Assembly (NCBI GenBank): GCA_025964635.1
Contig: JAOPYP010000338.1
Coordinates: 1 to 8,996, forward strand
Direction: 5' to 3'
Origin: Actinomycetes bacterium
GTDB lineage: Bacteria > Actinomycetota > Actinomycetes > Streptosporangiales > Streptosporangiaceae
Length of the DNA: 8,996 nt
The notes beneath the pieces were generated by a model. That model was not told the DNA's origin, ran no database searches, and saw nothing but the letters and a program-made list of their open reading frames with translations. This document shows positions 1 to 4,287 of the stretch, one piece after another (position 1 is the first letter of the stretch; each line of letters begins with the position of its first letter). The position numbers and the translations under genes are program-made.

Positions 1-123
1 ATCGTGCGCACCCTGGCCGTGCGCGAGATGCCTGGGTCGGCAACCCCCGAGGACCAGCTGGCCGACGCGGGCATCGACTCCCGCGCCATCACCGCGGCGG
101 CCCTCACCCTGGCCCGCGCCTGA
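1..123 (+). CDS. Probable transketolase (C-terminal end only)
   Basis: The window opens inside this gene. Forty codons are visible in frame 1, ending in TGA at 121-123. The peptide reads VRTLAVREMPGSATPEDQLA, then DAGIDSRAITAAALTLARA. A conserved 'lavR.mPgSG.peELl...GId...I..aa' ending is typical of the C-terminal domain of transketolases and their split C-terminal subunits, which act in the pentose phosphate pathway or in related thiamine-diphosphate chemistry. The usual glycine after PGS is alanine here. The thiamine-binding and pyrimidine-binding domains are off the window, so the call rests on the tail alone. A transketolase-like 1-deoxyxylulose-5-phosphate synthase or an unrelated dehydrogenase cannot be excluded. 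A terminator-like hairpin follows 11 nt after the stop. Confidence 0.5.
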   Translation: MVRTLAVREMPGSATPEDQLADAGIDSRAITAAALTLARA

Positions 124-134
124 CGCAATCTGTC

Positions 135-160
135 CCGGGCCCCAGATCCGGGGGGTCCGG
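135..160 (+). terminator. Candidate terminator hairpin after the transketolase-type gene
   Basis: A 9-bp stem pairs 135-143 (CCGGGCCCC) with 152-160 (GGGGTCCGG). It contains one G-U pair and an 8-nt loop, and begins 11 nt downstream of the stop codon. No T-tract follows, which is common in high-GC actinomycetes. GC-rich stems also arise by chance at this base composition. Confidence 0.42.
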
Positions 161-166
161 CGCTGG

Positions 167-289
167 CGGGCCGGGGTGCTACGCGCCGCCGGGAACCGCG
201 CGGAGCCGCTCCGCGGCCACCCCGGCCAGCCGGCCGATCTGGGACAGGATGCCGAGTTCGCGGAAGCCCAGCCGCGGGCCGGCCCGGCC
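167..289. repeat. 123-bp duplicated segment, left copy
   Basis: This segment matches 1132-1254 over 123 bp without gaps. I count three differences: G/A at 236 vs 1201, T/C at 257 vs 1222, and G/A at 282 vs 1247. The two copies are in direct orientation 965 bp apart. Similarity stops at both edges. The right copy is the 3' end of the intact GAF-domain gene, so the left copy is a detached fragment of that gene or of a close paralogue. Confidence 0.9.
179..289 (-). pseudogene. Detached C-terminal fragment of a GAF-domain gene
   Basis: On the minus strand this part of the left duplicate encodes the last roughly 36 residues of the GAF-domain protein (GPRLGFRELGILSQIGRLAG, then VAAERLRAVPGGA) and its TAG stop at 179-181. 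Upstream of position 289 the reading frame continues into repeat-derived low-complexity sequence with no similarity to the intact gene. There is no start codon context and no GAF core, so it should not make a working protein. Almost complete identity to the intact copy suggests a recent duplication or continuing gene conversion. Confidence 0.7.
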
Positions 290-297
290 CGGGCCTG

Positions 298-333
298 GGG
301 AGCTGACCCGCTCTCGGGGCACCTTCAGCTCCC
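298..333. repeat. Inverted repeat, 9-bp arms
   Basis: GGGAGCTGA at 298-306 pairs perfectly with TCAGCTCCC at 325-333. Inside the 18-nt gap, CCCG (307-310) can pair with CGGG (315-318) as a second small stem. It lies in gene-free DNA just right of the left duplicate. It could be a terminator, a protein-binding palindrome or a remnant; the sequence does not decide. Confidence 0.5.
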
Positions 334-354
334 GGCCGGGCCGCCCTACCCCGG

Positions 355-434
355 CACCACCCCGGCCCTGCACCACCCCGGCCCTGCACCACCCCGGCCC
401 GGCACCACCCCGGCCCGGCACCACCCCGGCCCGG
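355..434. repeat. Five tandem 16-bp repeats
   Basis: There are five consecutive 16-bp units: 355-370, 371-386, 387-402, 403-418 and 419-434. Each reads CACCACCCCGGCCCTG or CACCACCCCGGCCCGG. The first two units carry T at position 15 and the last three carry G, so the array grew from two variants. Degenerate part-units flank it on both sides. The period is not a multiple of three, so open frames through it are artefacts. It is a minisatellite-like array in non-coding DNA. Confidence 0.88.
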
Positions 435-502
435 CACCACCAGCACCGGCCACCCCGGCAGCCGCATCTCTCCCCTAGGCCACTGCCCCGGCCCAGTCCG
501 AT

Positions 503-556
503 TTCGTGATCAACGGGTTGGTGTCGCCCCAGCAACACCAAACGGTTGATCACGAA
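503..556. repeat. Strong imperfect palindrome (hairpin element)
   Basis: Left arm 503-524 and right arm 535-556 are inverted copies matching at 20 of 22 positions, separated by a 10-nt loop (525-534). The outer arms carry TTCGTGATCAAC and GTTGATCACGAA. The base composition is clearly more AT-rich than the surroundings. No gene overlaps it. The form suits a REP-like or miniature hairpin element, or less likely a terminator, since no T-tract follows. It is not placed immediately after any intact gene. Confidence 0.75.
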
Positions 557-667
557 CGTGGCGCGTGACCTGAGGGGCCGATGTGGCTAGTGGGGCAGAT
601 GAGTGAAGAGGTCACGGGCTGGCCCCGGCCCGAGCTCCCTGGGACGCTCCCTGGGACCGGCCCGGGC

Positions 668-690
668 CCCCGGACCGGGCCGGTCCGGGG
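668..690 (-). terminator. Candidate terminator of the MFS remnant
   Basis: A perfect 9-bp stem pairs 668-676 (CCCCGGACC) with 682-690 (GGTCCGGGG), with a 5-nt loop. In the direction of minus-strand transcription it starts 11 nt past the MFS stop codon at 702-704. No T-tract follows. Its survival next to a truncated gene fits an old transporter terminator. Confidence 0.5.
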
Positions 691-701
691 ACCGGCGCGG
701 G

Positions 702-1097
702 TCAGCCGGCGGTAGCGCCGACGGAACTGGCGTCCTCGGCGGTGAGCGGGCTGGCGATCTCCTCCAGGCCCTTGCGCTCGGCCTTGACCCCGAGGAACAC
801 CTCGACCAGCCCGGCCAGGATCATCAGCGAGGCGCCGATCACAAACGCGATCACGGTGTTACTCACCTTGCCCGTGCTGACCAGGGACGAGAACAGAAGC
901 GGGCCGGTGATCCCGCCCGCGGCGGTGCCGATCGCATAGAAGAACGCGATGGCCAGGGCCCGGGTCTCCATCGGGAACACCTCACTCACGGTGAGGTACG
1001 CGGAGCTGGCCCCGGCCGAGGCGAAGAACAGCACCCCGCTCCAGCACGCGGTCATGGTCACCGCATTCAGGTCGCCGGCGCTGAACAACCAGGCGGT
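702..1097 (-). pseudogene. MFS transporter, C-terminal remnant
   Basis: About 131 residues of a major facilitator superfamily permease remain, ending in TGA at 702-704. Recognisable stretches are TMTACWSGVLFFASAG, AYLTVSEVFPMETRALAIAF, AIGTAAGGITGPLLF and VIGASLMILAGLVEVFLGVK, then a short cytoplasmic tail with LEEIASPLTAE. These match the last three or four transmembrane helices of the sugar/metabolite-proton symporter type, which carries the EVFP..R signature. A full-length member would have about 400-500 residues in 12 helices, so roughly the first two thirds is missing. Homology stops near 1097, where the frame runs into GC-rich DNA and then the antisense of the GAF gene end. The remaining frame has no internal stop, so the break may be recent. 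An assembly error is possible but there is no sign of one. Confidence 0.75.
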
Positions 1098-1131
1098 GCG
1101 GCGCGGCCCGGGAACAGGCGCTGCGCGCCGC

Positions 1132-1254
1132 CGGGCCGGGGTGCTACGCGCCGCCGGGAACCGCGCGGAGCCGCTCCGCGGCCACCCCGGCCAGCCGGCC
1201 AATCTGGGACAGGATGCCGAGCTCGCGGAAGCCCAGCCGCGGGCCGACCCGGCC
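1132..1254. repeat. 123-bp duplicated segment, right copy
   Basis: This is the partner of 167-289 and contains the 3' end and stop codon of the intact GAF-domain gene plus 12 bp beyond it. At its left edge a 12-bp direct repeat, CGCGCCGCCGGG, occurs at 1124-1135 and again at 1147-1158, near the point where MFS homology ends. Confidence 0.9.
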
Positions 1255-1752
1255 GCGCACTACGGTGATCGCGCCGCAGGCCCCGTCGCCCGCCAGGATC
1301 GGCCCGACCGCGACCGAGCGGGCGCCGATGACGCTGGCCACCGGGCGGCCGTCGGGCAGGCCGCCGAGCATCCACTCGTCGTCGATCGAGGCCCGTATTT
1401 CGGGGGTGCACCGGGTCACCGCCGAGCTGATCACCGGGCAGGACTGCGCGGCGACTTCGCCCAGCGCCGCGACCAGCCCGGGATCGGGCTCCCGGGCGGA
1501 CACCGCCCGGCGCGGCGGGCTGGTGAGGAAGTCGACGAAAACCCAGTCCGCGAACTTGCCGCTCAGCGCCTCCGCCATCATCGAGCGCAGTTGCGTCTCG
1601 GCGACCGCGGTGACCGCGGCGACGGCCGCGCGGGCCATGGTGTCGAGGCCGATCGTCCATGCGGTAGCCAGCCGGAGCAGATCGTCGCTGGGCACCAGCC
1701 CGGCAGCCCATCCGCCCGGGTCGTTTGTCGCTGGCCCGCCAGTTATCCTCAT
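1144..1752 (-). CDS. GAF-domain protein
   Basis: The 202-residue protein consists of a short N-terminal segment (1-22), a predicted helix (23-60, LLRLATAWTIGLDTMARAAV) and a single GAF-like domain (about 60-195). Recognisable GAF elements are FADWVFVDFLTSP (67-79), RRAVSAREPDPGL (81-93), the VIGARSVAVGPILAGDGACG strand-turn-strand (141-160) and a closing helix ILSQIGRLAGVAAERLR (180-196). The domain resembles sensor GAF domains found ahead of phosphatase, kinase or HTH output domains, but no output domain is present. It is probably a small soluble ligand- or redox-sensing protein; the ligand is unknown. The start is ATG at 1752, with no strong ribosome-binding site. GTG at 1755 or an upstream GTG near 1812 are alternatives. 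It is divergent from the SnoaL-like gene, which may share its control region. Its 3' end is duplicated at 167-289. Confidence 0.7.
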   Translation of the reverse strand: MRITGGPATNDPGGWAAGLVPSDDLLRLATAWTIGLDTMARAAVAAVTAVAETQLRSMMAEALSGKFADWVFVDFLTSPPRRAVSAREPDPGLVAALGEVAAQSCPVISSAVTRCTPEIRASIDDEWMLGGLPDGRPVASVIGARSVAVGPILAGDGACGAITVVRGRVGPRLGFRELGILSQIGRLAGVAAERLRAVPGGA

Positions 1753-1807
1753 CACCGGCCCGTCGCTGGCGGCCGGCCACCGCTCGAGCCGGCCTCGCGT
1801 CTGGATC

Positions 1808-1836
1808 TTCACCGGGGCAGACTGCCCCGGGAGAAT
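1808..1836 (+). promoter_or_regulatory. Candidate promoter of the SnoaL-like gene
   Basis: TTCACC at 1808-1813 and GAGAAT at 1831-1836 are separated by exactly 17 nt, as for a housekeeping-sigma promoter. Transcription would start near 1843, giving a leader of about 33 nt that includes the ribosome-binding site. The -10 lacks the usual first T, so this is a moderate match. The spacer is almost entirely the palindrome at 1812-1830. Confidence 0.35.
1812..1830. promoter_or_regulatory. Palindromic operator candidate (19 bp)
   Basis: CCGGGGCAGACTGCCCCGG is a perfect inverted repeat: 8-bp arms around GAC. It lies in the gap between the divergent GAF and SnoaL-like genes, 45 bp before the SnoaL start, and fills the spacer of the predicted promoter. 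A repressor bound there would block RNA polymerase. Which protein binds is unknown. Confidence 0.5.
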
Positions 1837-1862
1837 GGCCTCAAACTGAGGGCCAGACGCGC

Positions 1863-1869
1863 AAAGGGG
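1863..1869 (+). promoter_or_regulatory. Ribosome-binding site of the SnoaL-like gene
   Basis: AAAGGGG ends 6 nt before the ATG at 1876. It settles that start against an open frame that continues far upstream without a comparable site. Confidence 0.55.
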
Positions 1870-1875
1870 CCAGGC

Positions 1876-2526
1876 ATGCTGACTGAGCGGGAAGCGGAGC
1901 AGTTCCGGATCCGGCAGCTGGTCGAGATGTGGGCCCTGACCAGGGACGCCGGGGACTGGGACGGGTTCGCGTCGGTCTGGCACCCCGGCGGCTGGATGAC
2001 GGCCACCTGGTTCCAGGGCCTGGCCCCCGACTTCATCCGGGCCAGCCGGGAAGGTTTCGACGCGGGGGTGAGCATCCTGCACTTCCTGGGCGGATCGCGC
2101 TGCGAGGTGACCGGGGACCGCGCGGTGGCCCAGACCAAGATGACCATCCAGCAGCGCGCCAGGGTGCACGGGATCACGGCCGACGTCACCTGCACCGGCC
2201 GCTTCTACGACTTCCTCGAGAAGCGCGCTGGGGCATGGGGCATCGTCCGGCGGCAGCCGATCTACGAGAAGGACCGGCTCGACCCAGTTGACCCCGGGGC
2301 CCGGCTCACCCTCGACCAGGATCAGCTGGCCCGGTTCCCGGCCGGGTACCGGCACCTGGCGTACCTGCAGTCCCAGCTGGGGTACCTGATCGCGCCCCGG
2401 CTGCCCGGGCTGCGCGGGCCCGAGGTGGAGCGGCTGTACCTGGAGGGCCGGGACTGGCTCGGCGGGTCGGCCGCGCCGGGGATGCCTGCCGCCGGCGGCC
2501 TGCTCTCCCCGGCCGGCCCAGCCTGA
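1876..2526 (+). CDS. SnoaL/NTF2-like fold protein
   Basis: The 216-residue protein fits the SnoaL-like (NTF2 cone) superfamily. The N-terminal helix EREAEQFRIRQLVEMWALTR (4-23) is followed by DAGDWDGFASVWHPGGWMTA (24-43), the usual 'D..dw..l..v..pd' turn. Then come SILHFLGGSRCEVTGDRAVA (66-85), TKMTIQQRARVHGI (87-100), DVTCTGRFYDFLEKRAGAW (103-121) and IVRRQPIYEKDRLDP (123-137). The sheet lines a pocket that in family members holds polyketide, steroid or aromatic substrates; no substrate can be assigned here. The part after about 150 (LARFPAGYRHLAYLQSQLGY) extends beyond the minimal domain. The tail is Ala/Gly/Pro-rich. The start is fixed by AAAGGGG. It converges on the MBL-fold gene with 6 bp between stops. 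It is probably a soluble enzyme or binding protein in small-molecule catabolism. Confidence 0.8.
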   Translation: MLTEREAEQFRIRQLVEMWALTRDAGDWDGFASVWHPGGWMTATWFQGLAPDFIRASREGFDAGVSILHFLGGSRCEVTGDRAVAQTKMTIQQRARVHGITADVTCTGRFYDFLEKRAGAWGIVRRQPIYEKDRLDPVDPGARLTLDQDQLARFPAGYRHLAYLQSQLGYLIAPRLPGLRGPEVERLYLEGRDWLGGSAAPGMPAAGGLLSPAGPA

Positions 2527-2536
2527 CCCCGGTCAG
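2523..2536. repeat. Inverted repeat holding both convergent stop codons
   Basis: CTGACC at 2523-2528 mirrors GGTCAG at 2531-2536 with 2 nt between. The plus-strand TGA of the SnoaL-like gene (2524-2526) and the minus-strand TGA of the MBL gene (2533-2535) sit at equivalent places in the arms. With 5-6 bp it is short for a terminator, but no other terminator fits between the genes. Confidence 0.4.
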
Positions 2537-3168
2537 ATCTCGACCGTGGTCCCCGGGGCGACCCGGGAGAAGCTGTCCTCCTTCCCGCACATCGGCAGGA
2601 AGTTGTCCAGCACCATGAGGCCCACGTCACCGAACAGGGCGTCGTGGATGGCGTAGCCGCGCTGCGGGGCCACCTCCCGCGCGTAGTCGATCATCTCGCC
2701 CGTCTTGAGCCACGGCCCGCTGGCCGGCAGCAGCAGGGTCTGCACCGGGTCCTGCGGCACGGTGAACGAGTCGCCCGGGTGGAAAACCGAGCCGTCGATG
2801 AGGAACCCGGTGTTCTCGATCACCGGGATGTCCCGGTGCAGCACCGCGTGCAGGTGCCCGTAGGTGTGCACGTCGAACCCGGCGGCGGTGAACGTGTCGC
2901 CCTCGTCCACCACGTGCACCTGCTGCTGGCTGAACCCGGCGAACTCGCTGGCCACCGAGGCGTTGGTCCACAGCTGCAGGCCGGGATCGGCGGTGAGCGC
3001 GGCGCGCAGGCTGTCCGCGTCGAAGTGGTCGAAGTGCTCGTGCGTGACCAGCACCGCGCTGGCCCCCTCCAGCGCCCTCGGCATGCTCCACGCCGCGGGA
3101 TCGATGACGAGCGTGACCCCGTCCTTCTCCAGCCTGACGCAGGCGTGCTCGAGCTTGGTCAGCTGCAT
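2533..3168 (-). CDS. Metallo-beta-lactamase-fold hydrolase (UlaG-like)
   Basis: The 211-residue protein begins MQLTKLEHACVRLEKDGVTL and carries the metal signature THEHFDHFD (42-50), giving H43, H45, D47 and H48. Further ligand candidates are H105 or H107 in YGHLHAV, D133 in HPGDSF (130-135) and H175 in YAIHDALFGD. The short 'L.HAcv.l...g..lviDP' opening and HPGDS motif match the L-ascorbate-6-phosphate-lactonase/YcjY-like soluble MBL hydrolases, usually 210-260 residues. It should bind one or two Zn or Mn ions and hydrolyse a lactone, ester or phosphodiester; the substrate is unknown. ATG at 3168 is preceded by a good GGGAGAGG site (minus strand, 3172-3179). It lies downstream of the IclR gene, with a 26-bp palindrome in between, and is probably controlled by that regulator. 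Confidence 0.85.
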   Translation of the reverse strand: MQLTKLEHACVRLEKDGVTLVIDPAAWSMPRALEGASAVLVTHEHFDHFDADSLRAALTADPGLQLWTNASVASEFAGFSQQQVHVVDEGDTFTAAGFDVHTYGHLHAVLHRDIPVIENTGFLIDGSVFHPGDSFTVPQDPVQTLLLPASGPWLKTGEMIDYAREVAPQRGYAIHDALFGDVGLMVLDNFLPMCGKEDSFSRVAPGTTVEI

Positions 3169-3201
3169 GTGCCCTCTCCCTGACTTAGGCGGATGTTCAC
3201 G

Positions 3202-3231
3202 ACCCTACAAGGCCGCCCCGCTGTGGTTCCG
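3202..3231 (-). promoter_or_regulatory. Candidate promoter of the MBL-fold gene
   Basis: On the minus strand, TAGGGT (3202-3207) is a good actinobacterial -10. A GGAACC/CGGAAC -35-like element lies 17-18 nt upstream (3225-3231). Transcription would start near 3195, leaving about 27 nt of leader that includes the GGGAGAGG ribosome-binding site. The -35 is not a TTGACA type and overlaps the palindrome. Confidence 0.4.
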
Positions 3232-3248
3232 GCGGCCGCCGGAACCAC
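3223..3248. promoter_or_regulatory. Perfect 26-bp palindrome, probable IclR operator
   Basis: GTGGTTCCGGCGG (3223-3235) is followed directly by its exact reverse complement CCGCCGGAACCAC (3236-3248). It lies in the 133-bp gap between the IclR-family gene and the MBL gene, both on the minus strand, and covers the predicted MBL -35. IclR-family dimers bind palindromes near promoters they control, often beside their own gene, so autogenous or neighbour control is the best reading. A terminator for the IclR gene is the alternative: 11-bp stem with a GGCC loop, starting 53 nt past its stop, no T-tract. Confidence 0.6.
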
Positions 3249-3301
3249 GATGGTGCGCGTGCCGGCGTCCTCGAGGCCCGGCGTTCAGCGGGGAGGCAGC
3301 A

Positions 3302-4228
3302 CTAACGAACCACCCGGGCGCCGACCGCCATCCGGGTGGCAAGCTCGGCGTCGATCTGCCGGGCGGCGTCGAGCAGCCGGGGCAGGAACTGCTTCTCCAG
3401 CGTGCGCATGGGCACCCGGGCGGCGTGCGCGCTGGCATTGATGGCGGCGACCACCCGGCCTGAGCTGTCCCGGATGGGCACCGCGATCGACCGGACCCCG
3501 GCCTCCAGCTCCTGGTCCACCGCCGCCCAGCCCTGCGTGGCCACCTTGGCCAGGATCTGCCGGAGTTCGGTCTCGTCCACCACGGTGCGCTCGGTCAGCT
3601 TGCGCATGGTGGTCCGCCCGAGGTGCGCGTCCAGCTCGTCCTCGGGCAGGCTGGCCAGCAGGACCCGGCCCATCGAGGTCGGGTAGGGCGGCAGCCGGGT
3701 ACCCACGGTGAGCGCGATCGTCATGATCCGGTTGGCCGAGGCGCGGGCCACGTACACGATGTCGTCGCCGTCGAGCACGCTCACCGAGCAGGACTCGTGC
3801 AGTTCCTCGGTGAGGTCCTCCAGGTGCGGCTGGGCGATCTGGGCCACGCTGAACGACGACAGGTACGCGTAGCCGAGCGCGAGCACCCGGGGCCGGAGCG
3901 AGAACTGCCGCCCGCTACTGCCCACGTAGCCCAGCTCCTGAAGGGTGAGCAGGAAGCGGCGGGCCGCCGCCCGGGTCAGGCCGGTCCGCTCCGCCACCTC
4001 GGACAAGGTCAGCGACGGCCGCTCGGAGGAGAAACACCGGATCACGGCCAGCCCCCGGTCCAGGGACTGGACGAAATCCGTCCGGCGCGCCGGGCTGGAC
4101 CGCCCGCTCGCTGCGGCATCCTCCCCGGTGCCCGCCTCAGGCGCCGCCGGCTCAGGCGTCTCCACCTCAGGGCTATCCGCCTCAGCGGAGTCCGCGGCCC
4201 GGCCGGCTCCACGGCCTGCTGTGTTCAC
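3302..4228 (-). CDS. IclR-family transcriptional regulator, PcaR/PcaU-like
   Basis: The 308-residue protein has three parts. Residues 1-50 are an Ala/Glu/Pro/Ser-rich, probably disordered extension. Residues 51-112 form the winged helix-turn-helix, with FVQSLDRGLAVIRCFSSERP, then LTLSEVAERTGLTRAAARRF and LLTLQELGYVGSSGRQFSL. Residues 120-297 form the effector domain, including SCSVSVLDGDDIVYVARASA, VGTRLPPYPTSMGRVLLASL and VDQELEAGVRSIAVPIRDSS. The RAAARRFLLTL.ELGYV core is closest to the beta-ketoadipate (PcaR/PcaU/PobR) branch, whose members sense aromatic acids or their breakdown products. The effector cannot be read from sequence. The start is GTG at 4228; the ATG 2 nt upstream runs into a stop. 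There is no Shine-Dalgarno, which fits a leaderless mRNA. The nearest targets are its own promoter and the MBL gene, through the 26-bp palindrome. Confidence 0.9.
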   Translation of the reverse strand: MNTAGRGAGRAADSAEADSPEVETPEPAAPEAGTGEDAAASGRSSPARRTDFVQSLDRGLAVIRCFSSERPSLTLSEVAERTGLTRAAARRFLLTLQELGYVGSSGRQFSLRPRVLALGYAYLSSFSVAQIAQPHLEDLTEELHESCSVSVLDGDDIVYVARASANRIMTIALTVGTRLPPYPTSMGRVLLASLPEDELDAHLGRTTMRKLTERTVVDETELRQILAKVATQGWAAVDQELEAGVRSIAVPIRDSSGRVVAAINASAHAARVPMRTLEKQFLPRLLDAARQIDAELATRMAVGARVVR

Positions 4229-4241
4229 ATAGCGAACGATA
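4229..4241 (-). promoter_or_regulatory. Candidate leaderless promoter (-10) of the IclR gene
   Basis: On the minus strand TATCGT (4236-4241) lies 7 nt before the GTG start, which would place transcription initiation at the start codon. No ribosome-binding site is seen. A direct repeat CGCTAT-CGTT-CGCTAT (4229-4244) spans the same stretch and could be a regulator contact site. No clear -35 is visible. Confidence 0.38.
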
Positions 4242-4267
4242 GCGCGCTGGCCGGCATGACGCTACCG

Positions 4268-4282
4268 GGCCGCCCGGCGGCC
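4268..4282 (-). terminator. Possible terminator after the oxidoreductase gene
   Basis: A 15-nt palindrome can fold as a 6-bp GGCCGC/GCGGCC stem with a 3-nt loop, 5 nt beyond the oxidoreductase stop and before the IclR gene. It is entirely G and C and has no T-tract, so it could be chance. If it works, it separates the cysS-rlmB-oxidoreductase unit from the IclR gene. Confidence 0.28.
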
Positions 4283-4287
4283 GTGGC

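Larger units (their letters stand above)
124..701. other. Gene-free, repeat-rich interval
   Basis: Between the transketolase-type stop and the end of the MFS remnant I find no credible gene. The interval holds, from left to right, a candidate terminator, the left 123-bp duplicate, a 9-bp inverted repeat, the 16-bp tandem array, the 54-bp hairpin element and a second terminator-like hairpin. Open frames here are low-complexity Pro/Gly/Arg/His strings caused by GC-rich repeats. Confidence 0.8.

Noticed and set aside
355..434. CRISPR array
   Set aside because: The units are contiguous 16-bp repeats without spacers, and there are no cas genes.
167..1254. Composite transposon or insertion sequence bounded by the 123-bp repeats
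   Set aside because: No transposase, terminal inverted repeats or target-site duplication is seen. The repeat is a gene end, not an IS end.
167..1254. Simple tandem duplication of a 965-bp unit
   Set aside because: Sequence right of the left copy (290 onward) does not match sequence right of the right copy (1255 onward), so only 123 bp is duplicated.
1144..2355. A 403-codon minus-strand open frame
   Set aside because: The part above about 1752-1812 is antisense to the SnoaL-like gene, and GAF similarity is confined to the lower part.
949..2526. A 525-codon plus-strand open frame
   Set aside because: Only the part from 1876 is the SnoaL-like gene. Upstream it runs antisense through the MFS remnant and GAF gene, has low-complexity Arg/Gly/Pro content, and a good ribosome-binding site marks 1876.
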